A stretch of DNA of 64,000 nt from assembly GCA_020740775.1 (NCBI GenBank), contig JAHEWK010000007.1, positions 620,001 through 684,000 of the forward strand. Reading direction: 5' to 3'. Shown here in pieces: positions 32,719-43,403 of this stretch; position 1 is the first letter of the stretch, and every line of letters begins with the position of its first letter. The position numbers were made by a program, and so were the translations under genes. The DNA comes from Ilyonectria destructans. Its lineage: Eukaryota; Ascomycota; Sordariomycetes; Hypocreales; Nectriaceae. The notes beneath the pieces are model-generated. The model was not told where the DNA came from. It searched no databases and saw nothing but the letters and a program-made list of their open reading frames with translations.

Positions 32719-33466
32719 ATCGGAAAATGGGCGGGAGTTCCACTGTATAACCTCACGACTCTATTCATCAAGGCCTCCGTCTTGATGTTCTACTTGCGCT
32801 TCTTTGTCGATGCCACATTTCGCATGGTTACATACGGCGTCCTCTTTGTGGTTATTGCCTACAGCATGGTCAACGTCGCCGCCACCTTTGCGCCAAACTG
32901 TGTAAACAATGCCGCCTGCGACCAGCTCTTCAGAGTGTACATAACCTGTGCAGCCATCAACGTCGCAACAGATCTCGCCATTTTGCTACTTTCGTTTTGG
33001 CTTCTGCGTCCCATGAAATTTCCCTTTGCTCGCAAGGTTGGAATTGCCCTTGTTTTGATGGGCGCGGATTGTGAGTAATGAGCCAAGATCGGACAGCACC
33101 TCGACTTTTACTTACTCTAGTATCCTTAAGCGTCACTGGTGTGAGCATTTACCGCCCTGTGATTACGATTATGGTCGATAGCGAGGCAGATGTAACCTAC
33201 GGATGGGGCGAGAGTGTCAAATGGAGGTATCCACGCATTCTCCACGCATCTGTGACAGTGGCTAACGAAGCTGCAGTCTCATCGAATCCTGGTCCGGAAT
33301 TATCTGCGCCTCATTACCATGTCTCAAGACCGTCTTTTCTCGATACCTCCCTAATTTTCGTCTATGGGGGCGACTCAGTGACGCGAGTGTGTCTTTTGCA
33401 CATCAACGACTCCCTACCATCAGTGGTCACCCCGCGTCAGACACCCGTGAGATTCCGGCTGCGTAG
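32719..33466 (+). pseudogene. 5'-truncated PTH11-like receptor (rhodopsin-type domain)
   Basis: Three exons splice in phase: 32719-33070, 33121-33226 and 33277-33466. They encode IGKWAGVPLYNLTTLFIKAS, VLMFYLRFF, membrane segments TYGVLFVVIAYSMVNVA and INVATDLAILLLSFWLL, then KVGIALVLMGAD, SVTGVSIYRP and WRSLIESWSGIICASLPCLK. This is the second half of a fungal rhodopsin-like receptor, from about TM3 to the tail. An acceptor GTGGCAG with a GCTAAC branch precedes 32719, so an upstream exon once existed. No upstream sequence gives TM1-TM2 or a start, so it is a truncated gene or one with a highly diverged first half. Confidence 0.7.
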
Positions 33467-33929
33467 TCTTGCCATCAGCGTATTGGTTTAGGCTTCAACG
33501 AAAAGGAAGGTTAAAACTCGATAGACTATAAAATGGGTATTTATACATAATACAAGACATCCTGTCGGAATCGGCAGCTGGTTCACATCTCCGAGTCCGC
33601 GTTCCGTCAACGACACGTATTGTGCGACTCCACCCGGGACCGGCAACAAAAGCCCACGCCGGAGTGGTCCGCACTTTTGCTGAAAACGCCGTGTCCGGCC
33701 GAAGGAGTAATTGGCTTCACAAGGTTGCAAGGCTCGATGACTGTAGCATCTGTAGAGAAGAAACAAACAACATGCATCTCGTTTTTCTCACCGTCTGCCC
33801 ATTCCACGAGGAACCACGATGCGGCCTCCCGCCCGGACTTGCAGTATCAATCACCGGCCCGTTCTATCACTACAAAAGCAGCAATACGGATGGGTCTTGA
33901 CAAATGGACTCAGCTTCTAGACAGCACTC
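33467..33929. other. intergenic, no gene seen
   Basis: Upstream region of the MDR enzyme. Several overlapping short frames occur on both strands; none is convincing. Confidence 0.4.
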
Positions 33930-34988
33930 ATGAGACTCACACGCCTGACGCAAAGCTTCTCCAGCTCTACCTGGTCTTATACGCAAATTTCCACATCACC
34001 TGTTTACCACATCCAACAACGCGCAGCATTCCACCACTACCCGTCTCTCGCAATGAAGGCCGCTCGCGTCACATCCTGGGGCTCACCACCTGAGTACGTC
34101 ACGGTCCCAGACCTTCCAGCGCCATCAGCCAACCAGCTGCAGCTCAAGGTCCTCGCCGTGGGCATCCCGCGTGTAGTCAGAGGCCGCGCGGCGGGCAAGC
34201 ACCCCAGCGCTTTCAAAGCCTCGCTGCCGTATGATCCCAGTATCGACGGCGTCGGCCTGGACGAGGCTACAAACGAGCGCTACTTCATCACCGTCTCCCC
34301 TGCGCCGCTGCTTGCTGAGCGGGTCAACATCAATCGCAGCCAGCTTGTCAAGCTCGACGCAGCCGCCGACGCCGTCACCGTAGCGGCCCTCGCCAATCCT
34401 GCGGCGAGCAGCTGGTTAGCTCTGCGATGCCGAGCTGTCGGGGGCTGCGTCGACCGCACTGTCGCCATCATCGGCGCCACGAGTGCCAGTGGCCGCATCG
34501 CGGTATCCGTGGCTCGCTCGCTGGGTGCTGCCCGAGTGGTTGGTCTGGCGCGCAACGAGGAAGCTCTCGCAGACGTCGAGGGCCTGGACGAGCGCGTCGT
34601 CCTGACAAACCCGCTTGTTTTGCCTTCGAGTGTTGGGCTCGTAGACATTGTAATTGACTACGTAGGCGGTCCTACAGCCGTCGAGCTCCTCCAGGCCGCT
34701 GAGATTAGGCGTGGCGAGAACTTGCAGTACATCCAAGTCGGCGGCCTGGCAGGCTGCGAGAATCACATCTTGCCGGCGCGCCTCATCAATCTAAAGCCAA
34801 TCCGCATCATGGGGTCCGGCCTGGGGAGCGTCAACAGGGAGGAGATAGAGCGGGAGACGCCTGAGCTGTTGGCCCTGATAAGCAAGATGAAGCCGCCCTT
34901 TGAGATCATCTCTGCGCCGCTAGCTGACGTGGGGTCGATCTGGGAATCGGAGGATGCCAAGGAGAAGAGGCTTGTGCTAGTTCCGTGA
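33930..34988 (+). CDS. zinc-binding-dehydrogenase-like MDR enzyme, possible mitochondrial leader
   Basis: Intronless; 352 aa from the ATG at 33930, or 311 aa from the ATG at 34053 (MKAARVTSWG), where MDR homology begins. The 41-residue extension is rich in Arg, Ser, Thr and Gln and has no Asp or Glu, like a mitochondrial targeting peptide, so the first start is plausible. The nucleotide-binding loop is IIGATSASGRIAVSVARSLG near residue 175, and the C-terminal half has IVIDYVGGPTAVELLQAAE. The N-terminal GroES-like part is short and lacks zinc ligands, as in the fungal quinone-oxidoreductase-like group that also includes dehydrogenases acting on small carbonyls. Reaction unknown. Confidence 0.83.
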   Translation: MRLTRLTQSFSSSTWSYTQISTSPVYHIQQRAAFHHYPSLAMKAARVTSWGSPPEYVTVPDLPAPSANQLQLKVLAVGIPRVVRGRAAGKHPSAFKASLPYDPSIDGVGLDEATNERYFITVSPAPLLAERVNINRSQLVKLDAAADAVTVAALANPAASSWLALRCRAVGGCVDRTVAIIGATSASGRIAVSVARSLGAARVVGLARNEEALADVEGLDERVVLTNPLVLPSSVGLVDIVIDYVGGPTAVELLQAAEIRRGENLQYIQVGGLAGCENHILPARLINLKPIRIMGSGLGSVNREEIERETPELLALISKMKPPFEIISAPLADVGSIWESEDAKEKRLVLVP

Positions 34989-35435
34989 GGTTCCTGGGAT
35001 TCTGTAAGTAGTTAGTATATGCGCAATCGTATCGTGGTCTTTGCTCCATTCAGCATCTATTGCCGCGTGCCTTTAAATAGTGTGTGCGACCATCGACCCG
35101 CCACAAGCCACCCCCTGAGAAGTCGGATCACGCTTTCGCTGTGATGCCATCAATTGTTCCGCTTTGTCATCTCTTTAATCTACCTGACTCGTGTCTCTCC
35201 GGGCTGGTTATGGTTTGTTTCTCTTCTCAATCACGAAGCTTTGGTGGCGCTGACCAGCCCAGGAGCCAAGGCCATAGCGTACCGCCCGCATGTCACGCTT
35301 GAACCTCCTGGTCGGCGATCACCTGTGCTGCATGTTAGTGCGAGTGCACTGAGCTTAGGGCTTAAGTGCGCTATAATTCAGTAAATGCGCAGAAATTAGG
35401 TGCTGAGGGCACTAAGAATTACAACAGAACGTCCA
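34989..35435. other. intergenic, no gene seen
   Basis: Convergent 3' flanks. No gene seen. Confidence 0.4.
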
Positions 35436-36767
35436 TCATCTCAGTTCTGTCTTTATTTGCACCAGCTCAATATCGCTCGCGTTGCTCTTCTTCCCATTCC
35501 ATGGGTCGTCGTCGAAGCCATTTGAGTTAGATGACGGGGCCACAGAACCGGCCGTCCTAATATTCTGCTCACGGTAGGGTTCATTGATTACCTTGAAGCC
35601 AGCCTCTGAGGGTCGCGTGATGGTCGTGGCCTTAGCGTAGGATGGATAATCCGATCCTCGCATGCCTCGGAGATATGGTCGTAGAGATGGTAAACAGGCA
35701 ATTACCAGGCCAATATTGCAATCAAGGGTGCTCCATAGGGCTACAGAGATCAATCATACGTCAGTTAATGCTAGCGGTTGAGGTGGGAAGGGTACCTACA
35801 AATCAGACTGACGGGGACTGCATCATTTACCAACGAGGTTTGGATCGTAACAAAGCGGACGAGGCAGAACGTGATGTTCACTAAACCCAACAGGAACGTG
35901 CAGTATACTCCAGTTTTCATCATCGTCTTCATCTGGAGTCCGGGCACAATGAGCCAGGGGATGGCAAAAACTGTCCGTAGCGTAAGCACGATCCACTTAG
36001 CACCAATGCACGAGAGTTTTACCTAGAAGATCTCCCGAGAAGTGCAAGGCCCAGCCAACCTGAAAGACCAATGCAACAGATTTTGGCGGGCATGCTGTTT
36101 TCGAGTCCAGAGACCTGACCGGGTTAGCTCGCAGATCTTGAGGTAGAATGGCGATAGCACGAACCAATTTGATTCAATCGGTAGGCAAACGCAAAGGACC
36201 ATTAGGATACTGGTGATGTACGAGATGACGACGAAGCCCACAGTTCCCCAGAGGAAAGTCCGCCTTTTCCGCATCGACTTGGGGAAAACTTGCAGATAGA
36301 CGGCAAGTAGCGCACCCTTGCAGAGGTAAAGAGCCGTAAAGAACGGGATGCTGCAAACCCAGAACATCTAAAGAACACTGGTTTTAGCTTCCAATCGCTG
36401 CATCCCACAAAATTCGCCATAGTGCCTACCTTGAGGACGAAGGCGAGCTCCTCAGAGCTCCCCTCGAAGCCCTCAAATGTCGACTTGACCTTTGGATCCA
36501 GGGCGTTTGACTGGGCCAATTTGATGGTAAATGATTCAGTGACGACAGAGGCAACCCACGCCAAGGACATGAGAATGTCGCTGCTCAATAGGCGTCGCTT
36601 TTGGATCTTGAGGCGGAGATACAAACGAGCTCCGATGGCTACAGCCGCGATGACGATGAGAGTGCCACCCGTTGCCTGCCAGTATTTTGTCAGCGGGCGA
36701 TGCAAATGGAATCTTGGAGTGGAGAACAAACCAGCACTGCGGCGGCGGTTGGAGCCGGAAAGGCCAT
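35436..36767 (-). CDS. PTH11-like rhodopsin-domain integral membrane protein
   Basis: Six exons: 36767-36732, 36675-36430, 36367-36165, 36114-36023, 35970-35800 and 35740-35436; 350 aa with every junction in phase. The first exon encodes only MAFPAPTAAAVL. Then come seven hydrophobic segments: TLIVIAAVAIGARLYL, DILMSLAWVASVV, ALYLCKGALLAVYLQVF, VGFVVISYITSILMVL, VALVFQVGWALHF, FLLGLVNITFCLVRFV and NIGLVIACLPSLRPYL. The extracellular NWSLDSKTACPP and STLDCNIGLVIACLPS are family hallmarks. The tail is hydrophilic. There is no CFEM domain. Receptor function is inferred from the family; ligand unknown. Confidence 0.87.
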
Positions 36768-38398
36768 GGCTGCTGGACGATGCGCAATTCAGATAATGAT
36801 TGTGAAGCTCAGAGACACGGTAAAATCATCGACGTAAGGCAGATGGAGCAATCGCAGAGGTCATGTCGGACCGCGACACATTCAATGCCAACGCGTCGTC
36901 ATTCTCTCCCCCGTGTACAGAGCCTGGCATCTATATACCCGACACGACAGAGCCATGCCCTAAGGTGGCTTTCTTAGAGCACTCGCAGCAGTTAGATGGG
37001 CGCATCAAGCTGCTACTAATGGATGCTTCACGGCCAGGGCCCTTGTAATCTGCACCCCAGGATCGTCACTAGTGGGCCTGTCCAAGCCAGGGGCTGCCAG
37101 AGAGTGGCCTATCGCTGTCTCACCTTACGATCATCTTGCGATCCACGGAATATCTAATCAAGGGGAAGCATAAAAGAGGGCCTCGGGGACGAAGCCGTGC
37201 GAAGCTTGGCTCGATAAGACATGGGCTTGCCCCGTCTCTGGCGCCGCTAGGCCATTCACGGGGATTGCATGCGCTGAATCGCGGCCGCCCGGACTCACCC
37301 CGGAATTCTTACGTAGTAGCTATCATTTTTCCCCACGTGAATTTTAACCGGTTCGACTAGATACCCTGACTATCTTATCCCTATCTCCAATTCGTCTAGC
37401 CTCTCTAATTCTGCGAATTACCCTCTCGGGCTGGCGGGAAGACTGTCTGACAGGTCTAGGGTAGGCGTTGAGTTTTGTTACACCACCGAGAAACCCTCAT
37501 CAGTGGGATATAGCTCCTTGCACGTGGCCGAGAATCAACTCTGGATTGAGTCTTAGCCCTGCCAAGACACTTCTAGCCGCCATGGTTGATGTTGGAAACA
37601 ACATTTGGTTTACTACTAGGACCTTCCTTGGAACAGTTGCTAGTGCAGTTGACAACCTGATTCTAGTTGATTATAAACACCGACTGATTAACCCTGCCAT
37701 TGGTGGGAGTGGCGGTTACCAACCCTGTAGAATGGCCAATTTAGGATATATATAATTATTACAAATAGTATAGCTATCCTACAAGTAAGAATAATAAATG
37801 AATATAATTAGGCTACCTCAAACTTCTCTTTTTTTAGAGTGGTTTTAAACCTTCTTACTACAAGCTGCAAATTAGTATATTAAATAATTATATAAAGCCA
37901 TAGCGCAGTCGGCGCACTCCTTCACAACCGGGCCGTGCAACACCATCTTCGTGAATGTGCCTAGCTGCAGAGAATTGTTCAACCTTTAATTAGTGGTCTG
38001 TACGTAAAAACATCTCCGTGGATGCATGCATACTGAATACTTTCCTAGCTATGCTGATTTCATTATGGCCACATACCGCTTGCAGAGGACAAGGCACTCA
38101 TGCCTCTTCCCCAACACAGTTTCCATCTTCCTCAGAATGCAGTCCATACATCCTGTGCTGTTTCCAGCTGACTTTATTCCAGGCGAATTAAACCTAGATT
38201 GTATATGTTGATGACGGTAGAAATACTGGACGGAGTAGAACTTTGGGACATTGCTGTTCGCCTTGAAATCAGAGGTTGATTGATCGAAATTTAATAGACC
38301 ATGTTGAATGGTTGACTGCTGTACAAAAAGTCCACTTCTAAAGCATCCACTATAGCAAAATGGGCCGAGTGTTACACAAACGGCCAATCACTAACTCT
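36768..38398. other. intergenic, partly AT-rich, no gene seen
   Basis: 1.6 kb with short frames only. A 95-codon frame at 37468-37755 has no domain or signal peptide. The sequence becomes AT-rich between 37740 and 37890, as in decayed repeats. Confidence 0.4.
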
Positions 38399-38789
38399 TT
38401 ACCACGGGCACGCACTATCTCCACCGCTGAGGAATTGGCGGCAGCAGTTATAGAAAGAGTCACCATCGATGTTGGATTTCAAACACTACAAAGTCACATC
38501 CCTCTGTCAGTCGGAGCGAAGTACTCGAAGCTGGCAAAGACTTACATATTCGCCTGCGAAGCGGACTTTCCCGCTGGTGGAAAGATAGGTCGATGTTCCT
38601 CCAAATCTCTTGCAGCAGGTTTGTGTAGCATCTGTGTCGATTGCGCCATCAGGGTTGATTTGGCAGCCACATGCACCATGCGTGTCAGCGTTGGCGCCCC
38701 TAAGGAGGGTTAGTAATTCTCAGTTTATATTAGGACGTGACTTACAGGAGGAGGCCACTGAGGGCAACGAGAAATGCGACAGCCTTCAT
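38399..38789 (-). CDS. small secreted eight-cysteine protein, effector-like
   Basis: Three exons, 38789-38746, 38699-38546 and 38485-38399; 94 aa. The introns are 46 and 60 nt with normal splice sites. The signal peptide MKAVAFLVALSGLLLGANA is followed by a mature part of ~75 aa with eight cysteines: CGC, TCC, C after FAGEY, NCC and a final CPW. The pattern is C-x-C ... C-C ... C ... C-C ... C. Even number, spacing and size suggest four disulfides. A paralog with the same pattern lies at 40111-40569 on the other strand. No known domain is recognised; it may be a candidate effector or antimicrobial-type protein (inference). The frame is too short and split to appear as one ORF. Confidence 0.82.
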
Positions 38790-39720
38790 GTTGGTAGGTG
38801 AAGTAGTAGTGTACTGGGGCAGAATGTAGTATAGTGGTTTGCTGGACATTGAATCATGGAGGAACAGTACATACTTATACACTGCAACAATAATTGACCT
38901 CAATAAAATCAGGAGATGTAGGGAAAGTTCTTCCGGAAGATTCGGATAGCCCCTTTTGGTACAAACCTTGTCTTCATCAAGGCGCTGAATTCTAACAACC
39001 TATTGCATATGTGGCTGGTAGGCCCTTGTGGGGCTTAAGCAGCTGCTTGCGCTTCAATAGACGTACAGGGAGCAGTTCACCATCAGGGAAATACTTAGAT
39101 CGTTCGATATTGGCAATATTTACAAGGACCTTGCATACACGAGACGGTGAACAACTGCTGAGGCGAGTTCCGAAGTAAGTTCCGAGAGAAGTTCCGAAGC
39201 AAGTGCCGAAATATGGACATTTACAAGGGGTTTGAACATACGAGAAAGCTAACTAATGTGCGGATGGGGCGGGAAAGAGACACTGAAGATCCCAATAACC
39301 CACCCAGAAGGCAGACTGGTAGGGGCTGTATTGGCGATGCATCTGCAATAGCAAGAAAGGCGCAGACTGGAGATAATGGAAATGAACAAAACAGACAAAG
39401 CCAACAGCTACTACTATCAGTACTGTCTGACCAAATAATTCACTAAAGGATACCACAAGCTCCAGCCAAAATACTGATAATGAAAGAAGATGATAATAAT
39501 ACTTGCTGACAAGGGTGGACAGTCCATCTCGCTGTACCCAAAACCCTCCCCGTTAAGCCCCGAGACTGACTCATTGAATTGAACTAACAGCCTAAAGACA
39601 AGGCGGAAGTTCCTGTTTAGGACAGACCGCCATGATGATGACTCTGTCTTGGCAAAAGCCGGGAGTCTGGCCTAGCTCTGTATCCCTGACACACTAATAG
39701 TTAGAGCATCCGATACTATT
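38790..39720. other. spacer upstream of the secreted cysteine-rich gene
   Basis: Contains GTACATACTTATACACTGC near 38870 as a possible promoter element. Scattered single copies of the repeat word found at 39721-39962 also occur: TTTACAAGGACCTTGCATACACGAGA near 39119 and GACATTTACAAGGGGTTTGAACATACGAGAAAG near 39212. Short GTTCCGAAG repeats occur at 39165-39200. No gene seen. Confidence 0.5.
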
Positions 39721-39962
39721 AACATTTACAAGGGCCTTGCATAACCGAGAAAGTAAGTAAGTGCCGAATGATTCGAGAATAAACATTTGCAAGGGCCTTA
39801 AATAGACGAGAAAGTAAGTAAGTGTCGAATGATTTGAGAATAAAAGTTTACAAGGGCCTTACATAAACGAGAAAGTTAGTAAGTGCTGAATGATCCAACA
39901 GAGTAAACATTCACAAGGGGTTTGCCGTATAAGGAAGTAATGTAAATACCGAAGCACCCGAT
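39721..39962 (+). repeat. four tandem copies of a ~61-bp unit
   Basis: Copies begin near 39721, 39782, 39844 and 39905. The shared core is ACATTTACAAGGGCCTT, followed by GCATAACCGAGAAAGTAAG and AAGTGCCGAATGAT. Copies diverge progressively towards the right. The array ends ~150 bp before the ATG of the second eight-cysteine gene. Diverged single units also occur at ~39119 and ~39212, so the sequence between the two paralogous genes seems to have been built from this unit. Confidence 0.85.
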
Positions 39963-40110
39963 AGTATGAATATCTAGTTAGTTAAATAGAACCGCCATCC
40001 AACTTTGGATATATCATCCCGATCTACCTCAAGCAATTCTCTACTTCTTCAACCTCATATCTTTCGTCATCTTCACTTACACATTTCGTCTGAAATCTAA
40101 CTCCTTTATC

Positions 40111-40569
40111 ATGAAGGTCGCTACAACTTTTCTCGTGAGCGCTTGGCTCCTCTTTTCGTACGTACCTCACTCCGAACAACTTCAACAGTGCCTGGATGAG
40201 CTAACGAGACACTTTGCGGCAGACCTGTTCTCGGCGATGGGCATTCCTTGTGCGCCTGTCAATCGAAATCGAATGGGCCTACAGTCGATTCGGCAACTCA
40301 GGCTTGCTGCAGCAGAGTCGGAGCACAGTTGAGTATGACCGCCTGAATCTTTGTCGAAAGTTGGAATCTAAATTTTGCAGCTCAGGACCGCCTGCCAGCT
40401 ACAGGTGGCGTCAAATACGCCGGCCAATACGTAAGTCATGTAGCATCCTCGTATGCTTAACCAAAATCTAACACGGTCTGCTTAGTGCCAGGGCAAGGAT
40501 ATAAGCGGAGACCAATTTTACGATTGCTGTCGAAACAATGGCGGTGGAGATTCTACCTGTCCATTCTAG
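40111..40569 (+). CDS. small secreted eight-cysteine protein, paralog
   Basis: Four exons, 40111-40157, 40223-40332, 40381-40430 and 40486-40569; 96 aa. A signal peptide (MKVATTFLVSAWLLFSPVLG) precedes CAC, ACC, C after YAGQY, DCC and a final CPF, the same eight-cysteine pattern as the gene at 38399-38789. Local matches include TQACC/TQTCC, KYAGQY/RFAGEY and GDQFYDCCR/GDSFYNCCR. The second intron (40333-40380) is absent from the paralog; the others are at matching positions. Head-to-head orientation with the paralog and the repeat array between them indicate local duplication. Function unknown. Confidence 0.82.
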
Positions 40570-41648
40570 GACGTATAGGGACACACCCTTAGCCGAGTAC
40601 CAATTTTTGCTACGAGGCTGGACAACCCATTAGACTAGTTTGGCGTACCGGCCCATGTTCAAACCATCTAATAGGGGTGGGTAGCGAAGAGTTTTATTTA
40701 GCTGCTTAGCCATTCAACATGGCATTTATCAAATTGACTGCTGTTTTAAAATTACTATGTACTATAGTTGTGCGGGTATAGCGGAGGCGTAGAGCATGAT
40801 ATTCTGACACGTTAGGCAAATTGTAAAGATACAAGGTCTGCGGCATGTGTCACTTGCTAGGACACAGGGAAGTTACGGCACAGATTAATTGCAACGCTCG
40901 TAAGGAGAGCAAAACTAGCCAGGAGAGTCTCGCCACCATTACTATGGGGAAACCCCCTCACTGAGGTCCGCTGTCCCGCCGGACCCGCCCTGGGCTGCCA
41001 ATGCTGGTTTGAAGCTCACCGTGATGTCCTTCGTGGTGACGGCGCTAGCCTGGGCCGTATGCCCACTAACACAAATATATTTTGGATTTATGCTATTGGT
41101 TCTGCCCTGCGTCTGATATTGCATCCTCCTGAACCATGCCTAATAATATGTAACTGGGCAGTAGTTAGAAGCGTTACATCGCTCCAGTTCGAAGCTACCA
41201 AAGAGTTGCGAACCTTAAACAAGAGCAGATCACTCTTGTTTTATGCCGCTGTAAGTTTAAAAACCTTATACAAGGGTCCTTGGATAGCAATGCTTTCTCG
41301 CTTAGAAACCGTTCAAAGATCAGTCGATTCCAACAAATATATATAATTTTAAACGGTACCCCAATCCTAGAGTAGAGTAGTGCTAAACGCTAATACTCCT
41401 GCAACGTCGTATTGTATTTACAAACAACAGACAGACAGTTTAATTCCCCAAAGTAATGCTCCGAATACGAACCCTTTGTTCAAGTAGTTCCGATGGTTCC
41501 GGAGAATAATCAGTCATAATGCTCAAAGATGAAATATATAACTCCCGCCGCCTCTAGTATCACTTCATTAAACAACTCCCAAACAACCAGCTTCTTCAAA
41601 CCCAACCCATTGTACAGCGATACTGTGTGATACCAATTCTCTTGCACG
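40570..41648. other. intergenic, no gene seen
   Basis: A minus-strand piece at 41068-40996 (AQASAVTTKDIT before a GTGAGC donor) looks like an isolated exon of a secreted protein but has no partner exon. No gene is called. Confidence 0.4.
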
Positions 41649-42199
41649 ATGAAAATCTTTGCTCTTCTTTCCGGACTGGCTCTGGCTGCCGCCCTCCCTT
41701 CCCAGCCTGACTCAAAGGCGCTAAGGTACGAGTCTTTGGCATCTTGCATTGGAAACCGGGAGAAGTGTGACTAATTTGCGACTTCAGCCTTCCATCCGAG
41801 TCAAGCGTTCTCCATGACCTTGTTTTTAACATCACCACCTTCTCTGAGCAGAATGAGGTCCTCATTGACTACTTGTACAAACCGGGATTCGACTTCTATG
41901 AAGAGATGGGGTTTTCAGACGATACATCCCTCGCTCGACGCACTGATGTCAATATTCCTGGCGTCGGCGAACGCATTTCTGTCGCATTTCGAATTGCCAC
42001 CGTTACGATTATTCGTTCAGCTGCGGACATTCTCAGTGTTGAAATCGACAATCTGATGAACTATGTTATCACTGTCACTCTGAACTGGGCTACTGGTACT
42101 GAGGAAGAGAAGGTTCCCGCCAGTGGTACGGTGAAAGAACGTATCACTATTCCTGACCAAAACGGCCAGATTAGGGTTACTGCATCTAGGTTTTCCTAA
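41649..42199 (+). CDS. secreted hypothetical protein
   Basis: Two exons, 41649-41725 and 41788-42199; 162 aa. Signal peptide MKIFALLSGLALAAALP. The mature protein has no cysteines, an N-terminal acidic/hydrophobic part (VFNITTFSEQNEVLIDYL) and beta-type segments (ISVAFRIATVTIIRSA, YVITVTLNWATG, RITIPDQNGQIRVTASRFS). A compact beta-sandwich is likely, but no family is recognised. It sits in the gene-poor region with the eight-cysteine proteins, so it may be another host- or competitor-directed secreted protein (inference). Confidence 0.75.
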
Positions 42200-43403
42200 A
42201 TTGTTTTAGGAGATCTTTGGCGTCACATCAGTATCTCGACCTTGCGCACAGAAGGTGGTCACAACTGGTATAATCCTTGAAGTCTACACTTGGTGTAGCG
42301 CCAAACCTGCCCGGTGGACCGGAAACTCACTTTTCATTCAGACTCATTACTGAGCCAACACAATTTTACTGAGCTTTACCTTATCTATAAAACATTTGCA
42401 CATTCCAATATGCGTTAGTGACTGCCTATGATTTGTCAAATTACATCCACAGGTACCCGTCCAAGACTCGTATATTGGTTCATTTTTGGCAAGCCTATTA
42501 TCCACGAAGGAATTCTTTCTAGTTTAATAAACCCTTGAAGCGATGTTAAGAAAATAGGCCCAATCTGACTTGACTTGTTGTTCAATAGGTGCCCCAAAGT
42601 AAATACCCCGTTGTTAAACTCATTGTACGAGTTTCCAAAAGTGTATTGTCAACAGAGAGCCTGCGGTGTGAATCGCAAGGGCTGCGAGGGTGTATGAACT
42701 GCCTAAATCCTGTCCCAATTTCGAAACAACTGTCTCTTCCGGACGCTCAATCTCTTTGGGAATTAAATATTTGTTACACGGGCTTTCAGTGGTTATGCAG
42801 ATGCTCCTATTACCTGCAACGTAGGCGACCGGAATTAGGAGGACACTTCACCTGAAGACGCGCACTTTTCAACCACCTAATTACATACGGGGAATTTCGA
42901 CTCAGTTGCCTGAGACTGAGACGTATCAATAGTCGAGTTATTACTTAGATGTATGTACTTGCGTAACTTATCTTTCCGTCATGTTACCCAATATTTGGAG
43001 CTTCGAGGACATGACTAACTTAAAATATCGTGATGGGCGCTATTTCTCTATCCACAAATAATGGTTAATGTTTGCAGTAAAAGTTTATGTTTCCAAAAAA
43101 AACATGTAAGTAAGGTTACCATCATTATCTTGGCGTAAGTTTAGCGATAGCCGAGCGATTTGTTGCACATGATTTAATCCCTTCCACCGCGAGCGCATCC
43201 ACCATGGAGCCACTTTCATGTCGCAGCTCCATAGCTTTGCCGAAAGTAATGGTAAATGATGGGCGACTTGCACGAGCTCAATCCCTCACTCAGGTGCTGT
43301 TGACCAATTCTTCAAAACAGTTGAACTTGACTTTTATTTACTACTCTCTCTTTGTTGCCACAACTGTGTTGACATTCTATTTCAATCCATCCAGAGACCA
43401 ACA
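42200..43403. other. intergenic, no gene seen
   Basis: 1.2 kb without supported genes. The last part is the former promoter of the epimerase pseudogene. Confidence 0.4.

Noticed and set aside
37468..37755. 95-codon plus-strand frame
   Set aside because: No recognisable motif or signal peptide and it lies beside an AT-rich decayed tract.
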